A DNA stretch of 64,000 nucleotides from Rhodobacteraceae bacterium SB2 (lineage in GTDB: Bacteria; Pseudomonadota; Alphaproteobacteria; Rhodobacterales; Rhodobacteraceae): assembly GCA_001642945.1 (NCBI GenBank), contig LGRT01000018.1:62001-126000 (forward strand), given 5' to 3'. How positions within the stretch are numbered: the stretch's first letter is position 1; each line of letters begins with the position of its first letter. The notes beneath the pieces were generated by a model. That model saw nothing but the letters and a program-made list of their open reading frames with translations, had not been told where the DNA came from and made no database searches. A program made the translations under genes and the position numbers. This document shows positions 43,718 to 53,269 of this stretch, in pieces.

Positions 43718-44788
43718 ATGACAATCCGCAGTACAAATGGTCGCGGCCAGCTATATGGTTCTGTTCTGGACACGATCGGCAACACACCTTGCATTCGCAT
43801 CAATAATTTGGCGCCCGAGGGCGTAAAAATTTACGTAAAAGCCGAATTTTTTAACCCGGCAGGATCGGTAAAAGACCGTTTGGCGGTGAATATATTGGAA
43901 GCTGCAGAACGCGAAGGCCGGTTGCAACCAGGGCAAACAGTGGTAGAGGCCAGCAGCGGCAATACAGGCATCGGCCTTGCGATGGCCTGCGCTCAAAAGG
44001 GATATCCTTTGGTGGTTATCATGGCCGATAGCTTTTCAATTGAGCGACGCAAACTGATGCGCATGCTAGGTGCAAAAGTGGTGCTGACACCGCGAGCACA
44101 AAAAGCCATGGGCATGTATAATAAAGCCGCAGAGTTGGCCAAAGCCAATGGCTGGTTCTTAGCGCAGCAATTTGAAACCAAGGCCAACGCCGATATTCAC
44201 GAGCACACCACCGCCCGCGAAATCATCGCTGATTTTGAAAATGAGCGGCTGGATTATTTCGTAACGGGCTATGGCACGGGTGGCACGGTTTCGGGCGTGG
44301 CGCGCGGCTTGAGATCCGCCCGGCCCAAAACCAAGATTATCTTAACCGAGCCGGCAAATGCTGCCTTACTGGCCAGCGATATCGCGCAAGAGCGGCACGC
44401 AAATGGCGCGCCACAAAACGGCCATCCCGCCTGGGAGCCCCATCCCATTCAAGGCTGGACCCCCGATTTCATTCCACTTGTTCTGCAAGAAACCATTGAT
44501 AAAAAATCATATGACCAATTGTTGCCCGTGAATGGCGCTGACGGGGTTGCCTGGGCACAAAAACTTGCCAAACAGGAAGGTATTCTTACGGGTATTTCAG
44601 GCGGCTCGACCTTCGCCATCACGATGCAAATTGCCCAAAGCGCCAAAGCGGGATCGGTGATTTTATGCATGCTGCCAGATACCGGCGAGCGCTATATGAG
44701 CACGCCGCTTTTTGAATCGATTGAAGCAGAAATGAACGCAGAAGAAGAAGCAATTTCCCGCTCTACCCCAACAGCGCAAATGGAGTAG
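43718..44788 (+). CDS. cysteine synthase family PLP enzyme
   Basis: Fold-type II PLP enzyme of 356 residues, related to O-acetylserine sulfhydrylase. The Schiff-base lysine is Lys52 in FNPAGSVKDRL, followed by EASSGNTGIGLAMAC and GYGTGGTVSGVARGL. The start is ATG 43718, with AAAAAAGGAAAT upstream; the frame stays open upstream but the additional residues are not family-like. It has an insertion after the glycine loop (DIAQERHANGAPQNGHPAW) not seen in typical CysK. It sits between ccmC and ccmB on the opposite strand, an unusual position, suggesting secondary insertion. Whether it makes cysteine or another amino acid is uncertain. Confidence 0.82.
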   Translation: MTIRSTNGRGQLYGSVLDTIGNTPCIRINNLAPEGVKIYVKAEFFNPAGSVKDRLAVNILEAAEREGRLQPGQTVVEASSGNTGIGLAMACAQKGYPLVVIMADSFSIERRKLMRMLGAKVVLTPRAQKAMGMYNKAAELAKANGWFLAQQFETKANADIHEHTTAREIIADFENERLDYFVTGYGTGGTVSGVARGLRSARPKTKIILTEPANAALLASDIAQERHANGAPQNGHPAWEPHPIQGWTPDFIPLVLQETIDKKSYDQLLPVNGADGVAWAQKLAKQEGILTGISGGSTFAITMQIAQSAKAGSVILCMLPDTGERYMSTPLFESIEAEMNAEEEAISRSTPTAQME

Positions 44789-44817
44789 CTAGGTCAAGCA
44801 GGTCAATCGGGCTTGCA

Positions 44818-44847
44818 AAGCCTGCCGGGACTTCCAAGCCTGCCGGG
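44818..44847. repeat. short direct repeat after the cysteine-synthase-like gene
   Basis: AAGCCTGCCGGG occurs at 44818-44829 and again at 44836-44847, an 18-bp period, followed by a GGGCAGCCTGCCC hairpin. It falls in the 110-bp gap between the convergent cysteine-synthase-like gene and ccmB and may act as a bidirectional terminator. Confidence 0.4.
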
Positions 44848-44898
44848 CAGCCTGCCCACGCAACGCGGCGTGGCAAGCTGCCGATAAACAGCTTGTGA

Positions 44899-45555
44899 TT
44901 AACGCAGATTGATACGCAAACACGCCGCCGCCGCGATCGGTAACAATGCCATCGAGACCAACGAAATACCCGCGAGCAGCAGCGCCGGCGTGGCAAGCGG
45001 AAGGCCCTCTACCCCGCGCCGCGCCACCTCTGCGCCAAAAATCAACGTCGGGACGTAAAGCGGTAAAACCAAAAGTGACAAGAGCAGCCCGCCGCGTTTC
45101 AACCCTACGGTCAATGCTGCGCCAAAAGTGCCGATGATACTGAGCGCGGGCGTGCCCAGCAGCAAAGAGCCCATCAACCAGGGAAACCCTGCAACCGGCA
45201 GATCCAACATCAAACCAAGCAGGGGCGCAATGAATGCCAGTGGCAAGCCGGTGGTCAGCCAATGCGCCAGGGCTTTAACAGTTGCAACGGCCTCTAAGGG
45301 AATGGGTGCGGTTGCCAGTAAATCCAAAGACCCATCTTCAAAATCCAAAGCAAAGATGCGATCGAGCGACAGCAAGCAGGCCAATAAAGCCCCAAGCCAC
45401 AACAATCCGGCTGCCGCTTGCGACAGCAATGCCGGATTTGGCCCAAGGCCAAAGGCAACCAATAGAATCAAAATTAAGAAAAACGCCAAACCAAGCCCAA
45501 AACCGCCCCCGGCTCGGATTGATAGCCGAAGATCCCGCAGCAAAAGCGCCTTCAT
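44899..45555 (-). CDS. ccmB: haem exporter permease CcmB
   Basis: Membrane subunit of the CcmAB transporter that releases holo-CcmE from CcmC during cytochrome c maturation. The 218 residues have six hydrophobic helices. The family motif FEDGSLDLLATAPIPLE is present near residue 73, and LPLYVPTLIFGAEVARRG in the second half. The start overlaps ccmA's stop by 4 bp (ATGA), so translation is coupled. On the other side it ends about 110 bp from the inserted PLP gene. Confidence 0.94.
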   Translation of the reverse strand: MKALLLRDLRLSIRAGGGFGLGLAFFLILILLVAFGLGPNPALLSQAAAGLLWLGALLACLLSLDRIFALDFEDGSLDLLATAPIPLEAVATVKALAHWLTTGLPLAFIAPLLGLMLDLPVAGFPWLMGSLLLGTPALSIIGTFGAALTVGLKRGGLLLSLLVLPLYVPTLIFGAEVARRGVEGLPLATPALLLAGISLVSMALLPIAAAACLRINLR

Positions 45556-46190
45556 AAAAAAGCCTCATCTGCGCGTTCCAGCGCTGCGCCCTTGGCCTTG
45601 AACTGTGCCAAATCCAAGATTTGCGCCCGCGCATCCAAGCCCAGATCGATATGCGTGGCAATAACTGCCGCGCCCCCTGCCTGAAGATGCGCGCCAACCA
45701 TAGCCGCAAATTGCCCCACCGCCTGTTGATCCAACGAAACGGTCGGCTCGTCTAATAACCACACGCGCCTTTTGGCAAGCCACAGGCGTGACAGCCCAAG
45801 GCGGCGTTTCTGCCCCGCGGATAAACTGCCTGCTAGGCGCGTCTGCAGCGCCTCTAATCCGAAAAGCCTCAGGCTATCCGTGATCGTCTGCGTTCCAAAA
45901 ATATCTGCCCAAAAGCGTAGGTTTTCCGCAACCGATAATGTGGGCTTCAAACCATCCGTATGTCCGGCGTAAACAGCTGTGTCGGGATCCAAATGCACCT
46001 GCCCTGACAGCACTGGCTGCAAACCAGCAAGGGCGCGCAACAAAGTTGTTTTTCCAAAGCCGTTTGGCGCTTTTAAAATTAAGGCGGCGCCCGGCTGAAC
46101 GGCAAAGGCTATATGTTTCAACAACAGCTGACCACCACGCGCCACGCTGACATCTTCTACTTGCAAAATAGGATTTTCCGACACCGCCAT
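45552..46190 (-). CDS. ccmA: haem exporter ATPase CcmA
   Basis: ATPase of the CcmAB complex. The 212 residues contain Walker A APNGFGKTT (residues 41-49), the ABC signature LSAGQKRRLGLSRL, Walker B VWLLDEPTVSLD and the H-loop VIATHIDLGL. The Walker A consensus serine is here Gly-Phe-Gly. It follows the Mth938-like gene closely (5 bp) and is coupled to ccmB. Confidence 0.94.
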   Translation of the reverse strand: MAVSENPILQVEDVSVARGGQLLLKHIAFAVQPGAALILKAPNGFGKTTLLRALAGLQPVLSGQVHLDPDTAVYAGHTDGLKPTLSVAENLRFWADIFGTQTITDSLRLFGLEALQTRLAGSLSAGQKRRLGLSRLWLAKRRVWLLDEPTVSLDQQAVGQFAAMVGAHLQAGGAAVIATHIDLGLDARAQILDLAQFKAKGAALERADEAFL

Positions 46191-46195
46191 GGCGC

Positions 46196-46579
46196 TTAAA
46201 TCTGATCAGCGGCTTGATCGGCCTTATCCACGGGCAAAAGCGCGGCCGCAATGCGGCGCCCCTCGGACAATAAAATATTATATGTCCGGCAGGCCGACGG
46301 GCTGCTCATCACTTCAACCCCAATGCCAACCTCTTCCAAGGGCCTGCGAAAATCGGCCGGGATGTATGAGATTTCTGCCCCTGTCCCAACAAGCAGCACG
46401 TCTATTTGACCCGCCAGTGATAGAATTTGAACCACATCTTCGAAACCAGCCCAAGCGCTGGTGCCCGCGCCACTGAGCAAAAGCGCATCATGATGCACCT
46501 TGCCGCCAACGCGAAAAAAGCCCGGCCCATACCCATCAATCGGGCTGGCATCATTATAACTGATTTCATTTAACCGCAT
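46196..46579 (-). CDS. Mth938-like domain protein (DUF498)
   Basis: A 127-residue single-domain protein of the Mth938/NDUFAF3 family. Characteristic segments are IDGYGPGFFRVGG, VLLVGTGAEISYIP and the C-terminal STACRTYNILLSEGRR-like stretch (here SPSACRTYNILL). Mitochondrial homologues aid complex I assembly; bacterial ones are uncharacterised, often next to secF. It lies between a TauE-like permease (10 bp) and ccmA (5 bp) in one transcription direction. Confidence 0.82.
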   Translation of the reverse strand: MRLNEISYNDASPIDGYGPGFFRVGGKVHHDALLLSGAGTSAWAGFEDVVQILSLAGQIDVLLVGTGAEISYIPADFRRPLEEVGIGVEVMSSPSACRTYNILLSEGRRIAAALLPVDKADQAADQI

Positions 46580-46588
46580 GGCGCGCCC

Positions 46589-47344
46589 CTATTCCCAAAC
46601 TGGCATGCTATGTATGGCAGAAAATGCGATCAGACAAAAGGCTATGATGCGGTAGAGCTTTTCGTATTCGGGATTGAAAATCTTGGCTCCTGCCAAATTG
46701 CCCAAAGCGATGGGCGCGGCCAGCATCAGCCCGATGAGAATTGGAACAAACTGCAGATATGCGCCCAAAATCATCACCATCAAGATTAAAACATCAAACG
46801 AGAATAGATAAATCAACGTATTGGCCCGCACGCGATCCGCCGCATAAGGGCTGGCCATAAAATAAAAAATCACCGGCGGGCCAGGTAGCCCTGCCAATCC
46901 CCCCGTCGCGCCAGAAATAGCTCCCACCATATATAATAGCGGCTTGGGCAGGTTAGCAGGCAAACGCAGCCCACTTAAAAGCAAAGCCAATAAGGCAAGT
47001 GTCAAGCCCGAGACCAGATAACGAAATAAAATTGGCTCGCTGCGGCTGAGCACCCAAAGCGCCAGCGGCAGCACAAGCAGCATTGCTGAGATCAAGCGAA
47101 ATAGATCGGCGCGCATCACCTTCTTGCTCGCGGCGCGCAATAAGGGCAAAGGCCCGAATAAATCCATCACCGCCAAAATCGAGAGCGCCCAGATCGGTGA
47201 TACAAATTGCCCTGCAACCGGAAGAAAAACCATCGCAGAACCAAACCCTGAAAAGCCACGGATCAACCCAGCCAGAAACGCGGCCAAGACCAGCCATATC
47301 AACCCATCTAACGCGACCGCCTCGGCGAGCCCGGCGGACAGCAT
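46589..47344 (-). CDS. TauE/SafE family sulfite exporter-like permease
   Basis: Multi-helix membrane protein of 251 residues in the TSUP family, whose members export sulfite, sulfoacetate or other organosulfur anions. It shows FLAGLIRGFSGFGSAM near the start and the repeated counterpart AISGATGGLAGLPGPPVIFYFMAS, the two TauE-domain motifs. The start overlaps the secF stop. Given sulfur-metabolism genes elsewhere in the window a sulfur-anion role is conceivable, but the family is broad and specificity is not visible. Confidence 0.8.
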   Translation of the reverse strand: MLSAGLAEAVALDGLIWLVLAAFLAGLIRGFSGFGSAMVFLPVAGQFVSPIWALSILAVMDLFGPLPLLRAASKKVMRADLFRLISAMLLVLPLALWVLSRSEPILFRYLVSGLTLALLALLLSGLRLPANLPKPLLYMVGAISGATGGLAGLPGPPVIFYFMASPYAADRVRANTLIYLFSFDVLILMVMILGAYLQFVPILIGLMLAAPIALGNLAGAKIFNPEYEKLYRIIAFCLIAFSAIHSMPVWE

Positions 47345-48303
47345 TATTGGGGCACCTGTGTCCCTGCTTCAGCATTGGGTTTAGACCAATCGCGCTTTAC
47401 CCCAAGGCGCAACAGCATCACAGAGGCCACGAATACCGAGCTGTAAGTGCCCACCAAAACGCCCCAGATCATCGCAAAAACGAACCCACGGATGACATCT
47501 CCGCCCAACACAAAAAGCGCGATCAGCGCTAGCAAAGTTGTGACAGAGGTCATCAATGTACGGCTCAGCGTTTCATTTATAGACAGGTTTAAAACGTCTT
47601 GCAGAACTTTTTTCTTATATTTACGCAGGTTCTCGCGCACGCGGTCAAACACCACCACCGTATCATTCAGTGAATATCCAACAATGGTGAGCAACGCCGC
47701 AATAATCGCCAAATCAAACTTGATCTGAACCACCGAAAATACCCCTATCGTGAGCAACACATCATGCACCAACGCCGCAACAGCGCCCAGCGCAAACTGC
47801 CACTCAAAGCGCAACCAAATATAAATCAACACCGCCACGATTGCTAAAATCACTGCCAAAGCGGCTGTTTGAACCAGCTCACCCGACACTTTTGGCCCCA
47901 CGCTTTCAACCGAAACAAACGCAATATCAGGCGCTTCGCCTTGCAACGCTGCCAAGGCATTTTGAATGATATCGGCAGACACGGATTCTTCGCCATCTTG
48001 GGCTTGTATGCGGATCATCGCCACGTTTTGATCATCTTGGAAACTGGGATCATAGACTTCAGAGATGGTAACATCGCCCAGGTTCAATTGTCCCAGGGCA
48101 GAGCGGTAGGCCGCAACATCTACCATTTGCGCGCTTTGGGTCCGGATCGTTGTGCCACCACGAAAATCGATTCCGAAATTCAATCCTTGCATCAAGAAAG
48201 AGATCAAAGAAACAATCAGTAAGATCGCAGACACCGCCAGCGACATTTTGGTTTTCCCGAAAAAATCCCAATTTGTATTTTTAGCAACGAGTCTTAGGCG
48301 CAT
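47344..48303 (-). CDS. secF: protein translocase subunit SecF
   Basis: Membrane partner of SecD that uses the proton-motive force to complete Sec-dependent export. The 319 residues have six transmembrane helices. The N-terminal motif FGIDFRGGTTIRT and helix-4/5 motifs GYSLNDTVVVFDRVREN and TLSRTLMTSVTTLLALIALF are diagnostic. It is 2 bp downstream of secD. Confidence 0.96.
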   Translation of the reverse strand: MRLRLVAKNTNWDFFGKTKMSLAVSAILLIVSLISFLMQGLNFGIDFRGGTTIRTQSAQMVDVAAYRSALGQLNLGDVTISEVYDPSFQDDQNVAMIRIQAQDGEESVSADIIQNALAALQGEAPDIAFVSVESVGPKVSGELVQTAALAVILAIVAVLIYIWLRFEWQFALGAVAALVHDVLLTIGVFSVVQIKFDLAIIAALLTIVGYSLNDTVVVFDRVRENLRKYKKKVLQDVLNLSINETLSRTLMTSVTTLLALIALFVLGGDVIRGFVFAMIWGVLVGTYSSVFVASVMLLRLGVKRDWSKPNAEAGTQVPQ

Positions 48304-48305
48304 TT

Positions 48306-49955
48306 TTACACCTCCAATGTTCTGGGTCGACGCCGCTCAAACCACATCACCACCAATAGGCGGGTCACGAAGATTGCGGTGAAGACAGAGGTCAAAATAC
48401 CCAAGCCAAGCGTGATTGAGAAGCCACGTACCGGACCCGATCCCATCACGAACAAAATGACCGCTGTGATAAAGGTTGTAATATTTGCATCAATGATGGC
48501 GCTCAGGGCTTTTTCATAGCCCAATTCAATCGCACGCGCGGGGCCTTTGGCGGATACAAGTTCTTCTCGGATGCGCTCAAAGATCAAAACATTCGCATCT
48601 ACCGCCATCCCAATGGTCAGCACGATACCCGCAATCCCGGGTAGGGTCAGCGTTGCGCCGACCAGGCTAAGAAGTCCGAAAATCAGACCCACATTCACGA
48701 TCAAGGCCACATTGGCGAATAAGCCGAACAGCCCATAGCTGAGAACCATGAAGACCAGTACAGCCGCAAACGCAACGATACAGGCGATTTTACCAGCACG
48801 AATACTATCGGCGCCAAGCTCGGGCCCAATCGTGCGTTCCTCTAAAAACTCCAACCCTGCGGGCAGCGCGCCTGCCCTTAATAGCACCGCCAAATTGGTA
48901 CTTTCTTCAACGGAAAAATTACCCGTGATAATCCCAGAGCCTCCGGATATGTGACTTTGGATCGTTGGCGCACTGATCACTTCGCCGTCTAAAACGATCG
49001 CGAAAGGGCTACCAATATTGTCAGCCGTATAATCCCCAAAGCGGCGCCCGCCCGATGGATTGAAACGAAAATTTACCGCAGGACGTCCATTTTGATCAAA
49101 GCTAGGCTGCGCATCAACCAGATCTTCACCTGTCACAACGGGGGCCGCTTCAAGCACATAAAACTGGTCGGCATCGGTCAGATCGGGCAGCACCTCATTG
49201 CCATATCCTGGATCAACATCAGGATTGCCGCTGCGCGAGATCACCGGCTGGAAGGTCAGTTGCGCGGTTGTTCCAATCAAATCTTTCAATTCTGACGCCG
49301 AGCCGATGCCCGGCACTTGAATTAGCACCCGCCGGGCCCCTTGGCGCTGGATAGTTGGTTCCCGCGTGCCCACTTCATCAACGCGGCGCCGGATGATTTC
49401 CAAAGCTTGCTGCAAGGTGCGCTGATCGGTGAGCGCACGCTCGGCCTCGGACAGAGTAACAATCACGGTATCGCCATCGCTGGTGACCTCAAGGTCACGC
49501 GCACCGGCATTGCTTAGAGAAACGACGGGTTTGCTCAGTGTCTCTACGGCAGAAACCGCATGAGCAATCTGTTCCGCTTGTGAGATTTTCACCCGCAATT
49601 GATCGGCGGCACCTTTTTGCAGACGGATCGTGCCGATCTTTGCCCTTTCAGCGCGCAACACATCGCGCAGTTCCGGCCACAGCGCTTTCATGCGGGCCGC
49701 ATAGACATCCTCAACCTGAACTTCCGCCAAAAGATGCGCACCGCCGCGTAAATCAAGACCCAAATTCACCAAAGACGCGGGTAAAAAGCTTGGCCAGGCG
49801 AAGCTGTCTTGCGCGGACTCGGCAGATATCAACCCAGCTTTGGTATCATTATAGCCTTCAACACGGGTGTAAAACGCATTCGGGAGGGCAAGGAACAAAC
49901 CGATAATGCAAAGCCCCCAAATAACGATCCGTTTCCACAGATCAATTTGTAACAT
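48306..49955 (-). CDS. secD: protein translocase subunit SecD
   Basis: Membrane subunit of the SecDF complex. The 549 residues include the N-terminal motif LGLDLRGGAHLLAEV, a large periplasmic domain with P1/P2 folds, and the C-terminal six-helix region with GIVLTIGMAVDANVLIFERIREEL and the ELGYEKALSAIIDANITTF segment. It lies between yajC (48 bp upstream) and secF, the standard yajC-secD-secF order. Confidence 0.96.
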   Translation of the reverse strand: MLQIDLWKRIVIWGLCIIGLFLALPNAFYTRVEGYNDTKAGLISAESAQDSFAWPSFLPASLVNLGLDLRGGAHLLAEVQVEDVYAARMKALWPELRDVLRAERAKIGTIRLQKGAADQLRVKISQAEQIAHAVSAVETLSKPVVSLSNAGARDLEVTSDGDTVIVTLSEAERALTDQRTLQQALEIIRRRVDEVGTREPTIQRQGARRVLIQVPGIGSASELKDLIGTTAQLTFQPVISRSGNPDVDPGYGNEVLPDLTDADQFYVLEAAPVVTGEDLVDAQPSFDQNGRPAVNFRFNPSGGRRFGDYTADNIGSPFAIVLDGEVISAPTIQSHISGGSGIITGNFSVEESTNLAVLLRAGALPAGLEFLEERTIGPELGADSIRAGKIACIVAFAAVLVFMVLSYGLFGLFANVALIVNVGLIFGLLSLVGATLTLPGIAGIVLTIGMAVDANVLIFERIREELVSAKGPARAIELGYEKALSAIIDANITTFITAVILFVMGSGPVRGFSITLGLGILTSVFTAIFVTRLLVVMWFERRRPRTLEV

Positions 49956-50003
49956 AGTCGGTTCCCTCTAAACTTTTGCGATCGTCAAACGCTTTATCGG
50001 CGC

Positions 50004-50288
50004 TTAAGCGTCATTCGCGGGCTCTGTTTTGCTGCGCACATCGGCAAGCGTGCTTTGCACAACTCTGACCTTCACACCATCAGCAACTTCAACTTCGAGC
50101 TCATTGTCTTCTTTTACTTTTGTCACTTTTCCGATCAAGCCGCCTTGCGTGACCACTTGATCCCCGCGGCGCACGGCACCAACCATCGCCTGATGTTCTT
50201 TCACCTTCTTTTGCTGCGGGCGGATCAGCAGAAAATACATGATCGCAAAAATAAGAATTAACGGTACAAATTGAGCAATGGCGTCCAT
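50004..50288 (-). CDS. yajC: preprotein translocase subunit YajC
   Basis: Small membrane component of the Sec holotranslocon, associating with SecDF. The start ATG 50288 follows CAGGAAATC on the coding strand, giving 94 residues; the frame extends upstream to 50339 without family support. One transmembrane helix (FVPLILIFAIMYFLLIRPQQ) is followed by a cytoplasmic domain with KVKEHQAMVGAVRRGDQVVTQGGLIGKV. It is the first gene of the operon. Confidence 0.95.
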   Translation of the reverse strand: MDAIAQFVPLILIFAIMYFLLIRPQQKKVKEHQAMVGAVRRGDQVVTQGGLIGKVTKVKEDNELEVEVADGVKVRVVQSTLADVRSKTEPANDA

Positions 50289-50470
50289 AATGATTTCCTG
50301 TCTGGCTGCGTGTTTGGCGGAACCTATGCGCTGGTCCAACGCTTTGCAAGGGATCGGCCCCGCATAAGCGCAAGAACTTGAACAAATACATCCTCAAACC
50401 CCTCTACACTTGGCCGCGCAACTGGTGCATAAGAGCGGGCACGCGAGTCACGAACCAAAGGAAGCCTGCC

Positions 50471-51763
50471 ATGCACGATATTCGCACCATCCGTGAAAAC
50501 CCCAGTGCGTTTGATGCCGCGCTTGCGCGCCGAGGCGATGCACCGGTTTCCTCAGACCTTTTGGCGCTTGACGAGGCGCGGCGCGCAAGAATTCAGGCCG
50601 CAGAGAGTGCACAGGCCGAGCAAAACAAAGCCTCAAAAGAGGTGGGCGCTGCAAAGGGCCGCGGCGATGACGCCGAATTTGAGCGCTTGCGGGCCTTGGT
50701 TGCCGCCAAAAAGGCCGAGGTTGCCGCGATGCAAAACGCGGCCAAAGATCTAGATGCGCAATTGACCGATCGCTTGGCCCGGATTGCCAATCTGCCCGCC
50801 GAGGATGTGCCCGAAGGCCGCGATGAAACCGCGAATGTTGAAATCGCTCGATGGGGCACGCCCACTGCGTTTTCTTTTGCGCCAAAAGAGCATTTCGATA
50901 TCACCGCGGTTGCCGCAGCTATGGATTTTGAAACAGCGGCGAAAACCAGCGGTAGCCGGTTTGTGAACCTGTCAAAGGGCGTGGCGCGAATTCATCGCGC
51001 TCTGGCGCAATTCATGCTCGACACGCATGTGGATCAAAATGGGTTAACCGAAATGCAAACCCCGGTTCTGGTGCGCGATGACGCTATGTATGGCACGGAT
51101 AAACTGCCCAAATTCGGGGAAGACAGCTATCAAACCACCAATGGCTGGTGGCTGATTCCCACCTCAGAGGTCACCTTAACCTATTCTGTCGCAGGCGATG
51201 TATTAGATGAAAGTGCGTTGCCGATCCGGATGACAGCGCATACGGCTTGTTTCCGTTCTGAAGCGGGCAGCGCGGGCAAAGACACCTCTGGCATGCTGCG
51301 CCAACACCAGTTTGAAAAAGTAGAAATGGTGTCAATCACCCATCCAGAGAGGTCTGATGACGAGCAAAAACGGATGCTGCGCTGCGCCGAAGATCTTCTG
51401 GAACAGCTGAATATTCCCTATCGAACCATGCTGCTCTGCACTGGAGATATGGGGTTTGGCGCCAAGCGCACCTATGATATAGAGGCCTGGTTACCGGGGC
51501 AAAACACCTATCGCGAAATCAGCTCGATTTCGACGACCGGCGCGTTTCAAGCCCGGCGTATGAACGCAAGGTTCAAACTCGCCGAGGGCGGTAAACCAGC
51601 CTTTTTGCACACCTTAAATGGATCTGGACTGGCGGTGGGGCGCTGTTTGATTGCCGTGCTTGAAAATGGCCAGCAAAGCGATGGATCGGTAGCATTGCCG
51701 GCGGTGCTGCATCCCTATCTGGGCGGGAAAACAAGTCTAGGTGCTGAAGGCCAACTGATATAG
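50471..51763 (+). CDS. serS: seryl-tRNA synthetase
   Basis: Class II aminoacyl-tRNA synthetase charging tRNA-Ser (and supplying Sec-tRNA where present). The start is ATG 50471, giving 430 residues beginning [18 protein letters not shown]; the frame extends upstream without homology. Residues 30-105 form the tRNA-binding coiled coil. Motif 2 lies in [28 protein letters not shown], and motif 3 in [22 protein letters not shown]. It is divergent from yajC and convergent with der, 19 bp away. Confidence 0.97.
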   Translation: MHDIRTIRENPSAFDAALARRGDAPVSSDLLALDEARRARIQAAESAQAEQNKASKEVGAAKGRGDDAEFERLRALVAAKKAEVAAMQNAAKDLDAQLTDRLARIANLPAEDVPEGRDETANVEIARWGTPTAFSFAPKEHFDITAVAAAMDFETAAKTSGSRFVNLSKGVARIHRALAQFMLDTHVDQNGLTEMQTPVLVRDDAMYGTDKLPKFGEDSYQTTNGWWLIPTSEVTLTYSVAGDVLDESALPIRMTAHTACFRSEAGSAGKDTSGMLRQHQFEKVEMVSITHPERSDDEQKRMLRCAEDLLEQLNIPYRTMLLCTGDMGFGAKRTYDIEAWLPGQNTYREISSISTTGAFQARRMNARFKLAEGGKPAFLHTLNGSGLAVGRCLIAVLENGQQSDGSVALPAVLHPYLGGKTSLGAEGQLI

Positions 51764-51782
51764 GCGCCGCCAGCGCAAATCG

Positions 51783-53222
51783 CTACAAATGTTTTTTCAA
51801 GCGCGAGGGCGCAGATTTCTTGCGATCTTTATAGGGGTTTTTATCCGCCTGTGAGCGCAAAGTGAGCCGGATCGGCGTTCCGGGCATGTCAAAATCCACG
51901 CGCAACGCATTGACCAAATAGCGGGAATAACTTTCCGGCATTTTATCCGGGTTCGAGCACATTACGATAAACCCCGGAGGGCGCGTTTTGGCCTGGGTCA
52001 TATAGCGTAATTTGATCCGGCGCCCATTAGGTGCCGGGGGGGGATGCGCCTCTACCATGCCGCTTAACCAACGGTTAAGGTTCGCGGTGCTGACGCGGCG
52101 GTTCCAAACCCGGTGCGCGCTCATGATCGCAGCTTGCAAACGGTCTAAGCCTTTGCCTGTTTTGGCGGATACTGTGATCAAGGGGGCGCCGCGCAATTGA
52201 GGCAAAAGGCGCTCAAAGGATTCTTTCAAATCTTTCAGTTTTTGCTGCTTTTGATCTTCGATATCCCATTTGTTGATCGCCACGATCACCGCGCGGCCCT
52301 CGCGTTCTGCCAGATCTGCAATCCGCAAATCCTGCTGCTCAAAGGAAATCGCCGCATCCAATAAAACAACCACAACCTCAGCAAATTTCACCGCGCGCAA
52401 TCCATCGCTCACAGATAGCTTTTCGACCTTATCCTGAACTTTCGCTTTTTTGCGCATGCCAGCGGTATCAAAGACCCGCATAGGCACGCCGCCCCAAGCG
52501 ATTTGTAGCGAAATCGCGTCGCGGGTGATGCCAGCCTCTGGGCCGGTTAACAAACGATCTTCTCCCAAAATCTGGTTAATGAGGGTGGATTTTCCAGCAT
52601 TTGGACGCCCGACAACCGCCACTTGCAACGGCTTGCTCGCTGTGGGGGCGCGATACGCATCCTCAGCGTCAAATTCTTCGATATCAATATCCGTTTCGGC
52701 CGCCTCATCCTGCGCGCGCTCTTTGAAGTCATCGGCCAATGGCATCAAACATCTAAGCAGATCGGTCATCCCTTCGCCATGTTCAGCCGATAAGCGCAAT
52801 GGCTCGCCAAGACCCAAAGCCCAAGCCTCAAGAACACCAGCATCTGCGGCAGAACCCTCGCCTTTATTGGCACCTAAAATCACATGTTTCGCGCGTTTTC
52901 GCAGGATATCGGCAAACATTTCATCGGTTTGGGTCACACCAACGCGCGCATCAATCATAAACAAACAGATATCCGCCATATCCACAGCGCGTTCGGTCAA
53001 GCGCCGCATACGGCCCTGTAAACTATCGTCGGTCACTTCTTCCAGACCCGCCGTGTCAATCACCGTAAAGCGCAGATCGGCAAGACGCGCTTCGCCTTCG
53101 CGCAAATCACGCGTGACCCCGGGTTGATCATCAACCAACGCCAACCGTTTGCCAACAAGGCGATTGAACAGCGTTGATTTACCGACATTGGGTCGGCCAA
53201 CAATGGCAAGTGAAAAACTCAT
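51783..53222 (-). CDS. der: GTPase Der (EngA)
   Basis: Essential ribosome-associated GTPase for 50S assembly. Starts at ATG 53222 ([17 protein letters not shown]) with GGAG upstream on the coding strand; an in-frame TTG at 53234 is less likely. The 479 residues contain two G domains, each with Walker A ([18 protein letters not shown]), switch II (DTAGLEE; DTAGMRK) and specificity motifs (ANKGE; NKWD), followed by the KH-like domain. The first domain's NKGE is in the slot for NKxD, as often seen in alphaproteobacterial Der. It ends the yfgM-bamB-der group. Confidence 0.96.
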   Translation of the reverse strand: MSFSLAIVGRPNVGKSTLFNRLVGKRLALVDDQPGVTRDLREGEARLADLRFTVIDTAGLEEVTDDSLQGRMRRLTERAVDMADICLFMIDARVGVTQTDEMFADILRKRAKHVILGANKGEGSAADAGVLEAWALGLGEPLRLSAEHGEGMTDLLRCLMPLADDFKERAQDEAAETDIDIEEFDAEDAYRAPTASKPLQVAVVGRPNAGKSTLINQILGEDRLLTGPEAGITRDAISLQIAWGGVPMRVFDTAGMRKKAKVQDKVEKLSVSDGLRAVKFAEVVVVLLDAAISFEQQDLRIADLAEREGRAVIVAINKWDIEDQKQQKLKDLKESFERLLPQLRGAPLITVSAKTGKGLDRLQAAIMSAHRVWNRRVSTANLNRWLSGMVEAHPPPAPNGRRIKLRYMTQAKTRPPGFIVMCSNPDKMPESYSRYLVNALRVDFDMPGTPIRLTLRSQADKNPYKDRKKSAPSRLKKHL

Positions 53223-53269
53223 TTTTTGCTCCAAAAAGCGGCCTGAACGCTGTTACACCACCTAGTGGT

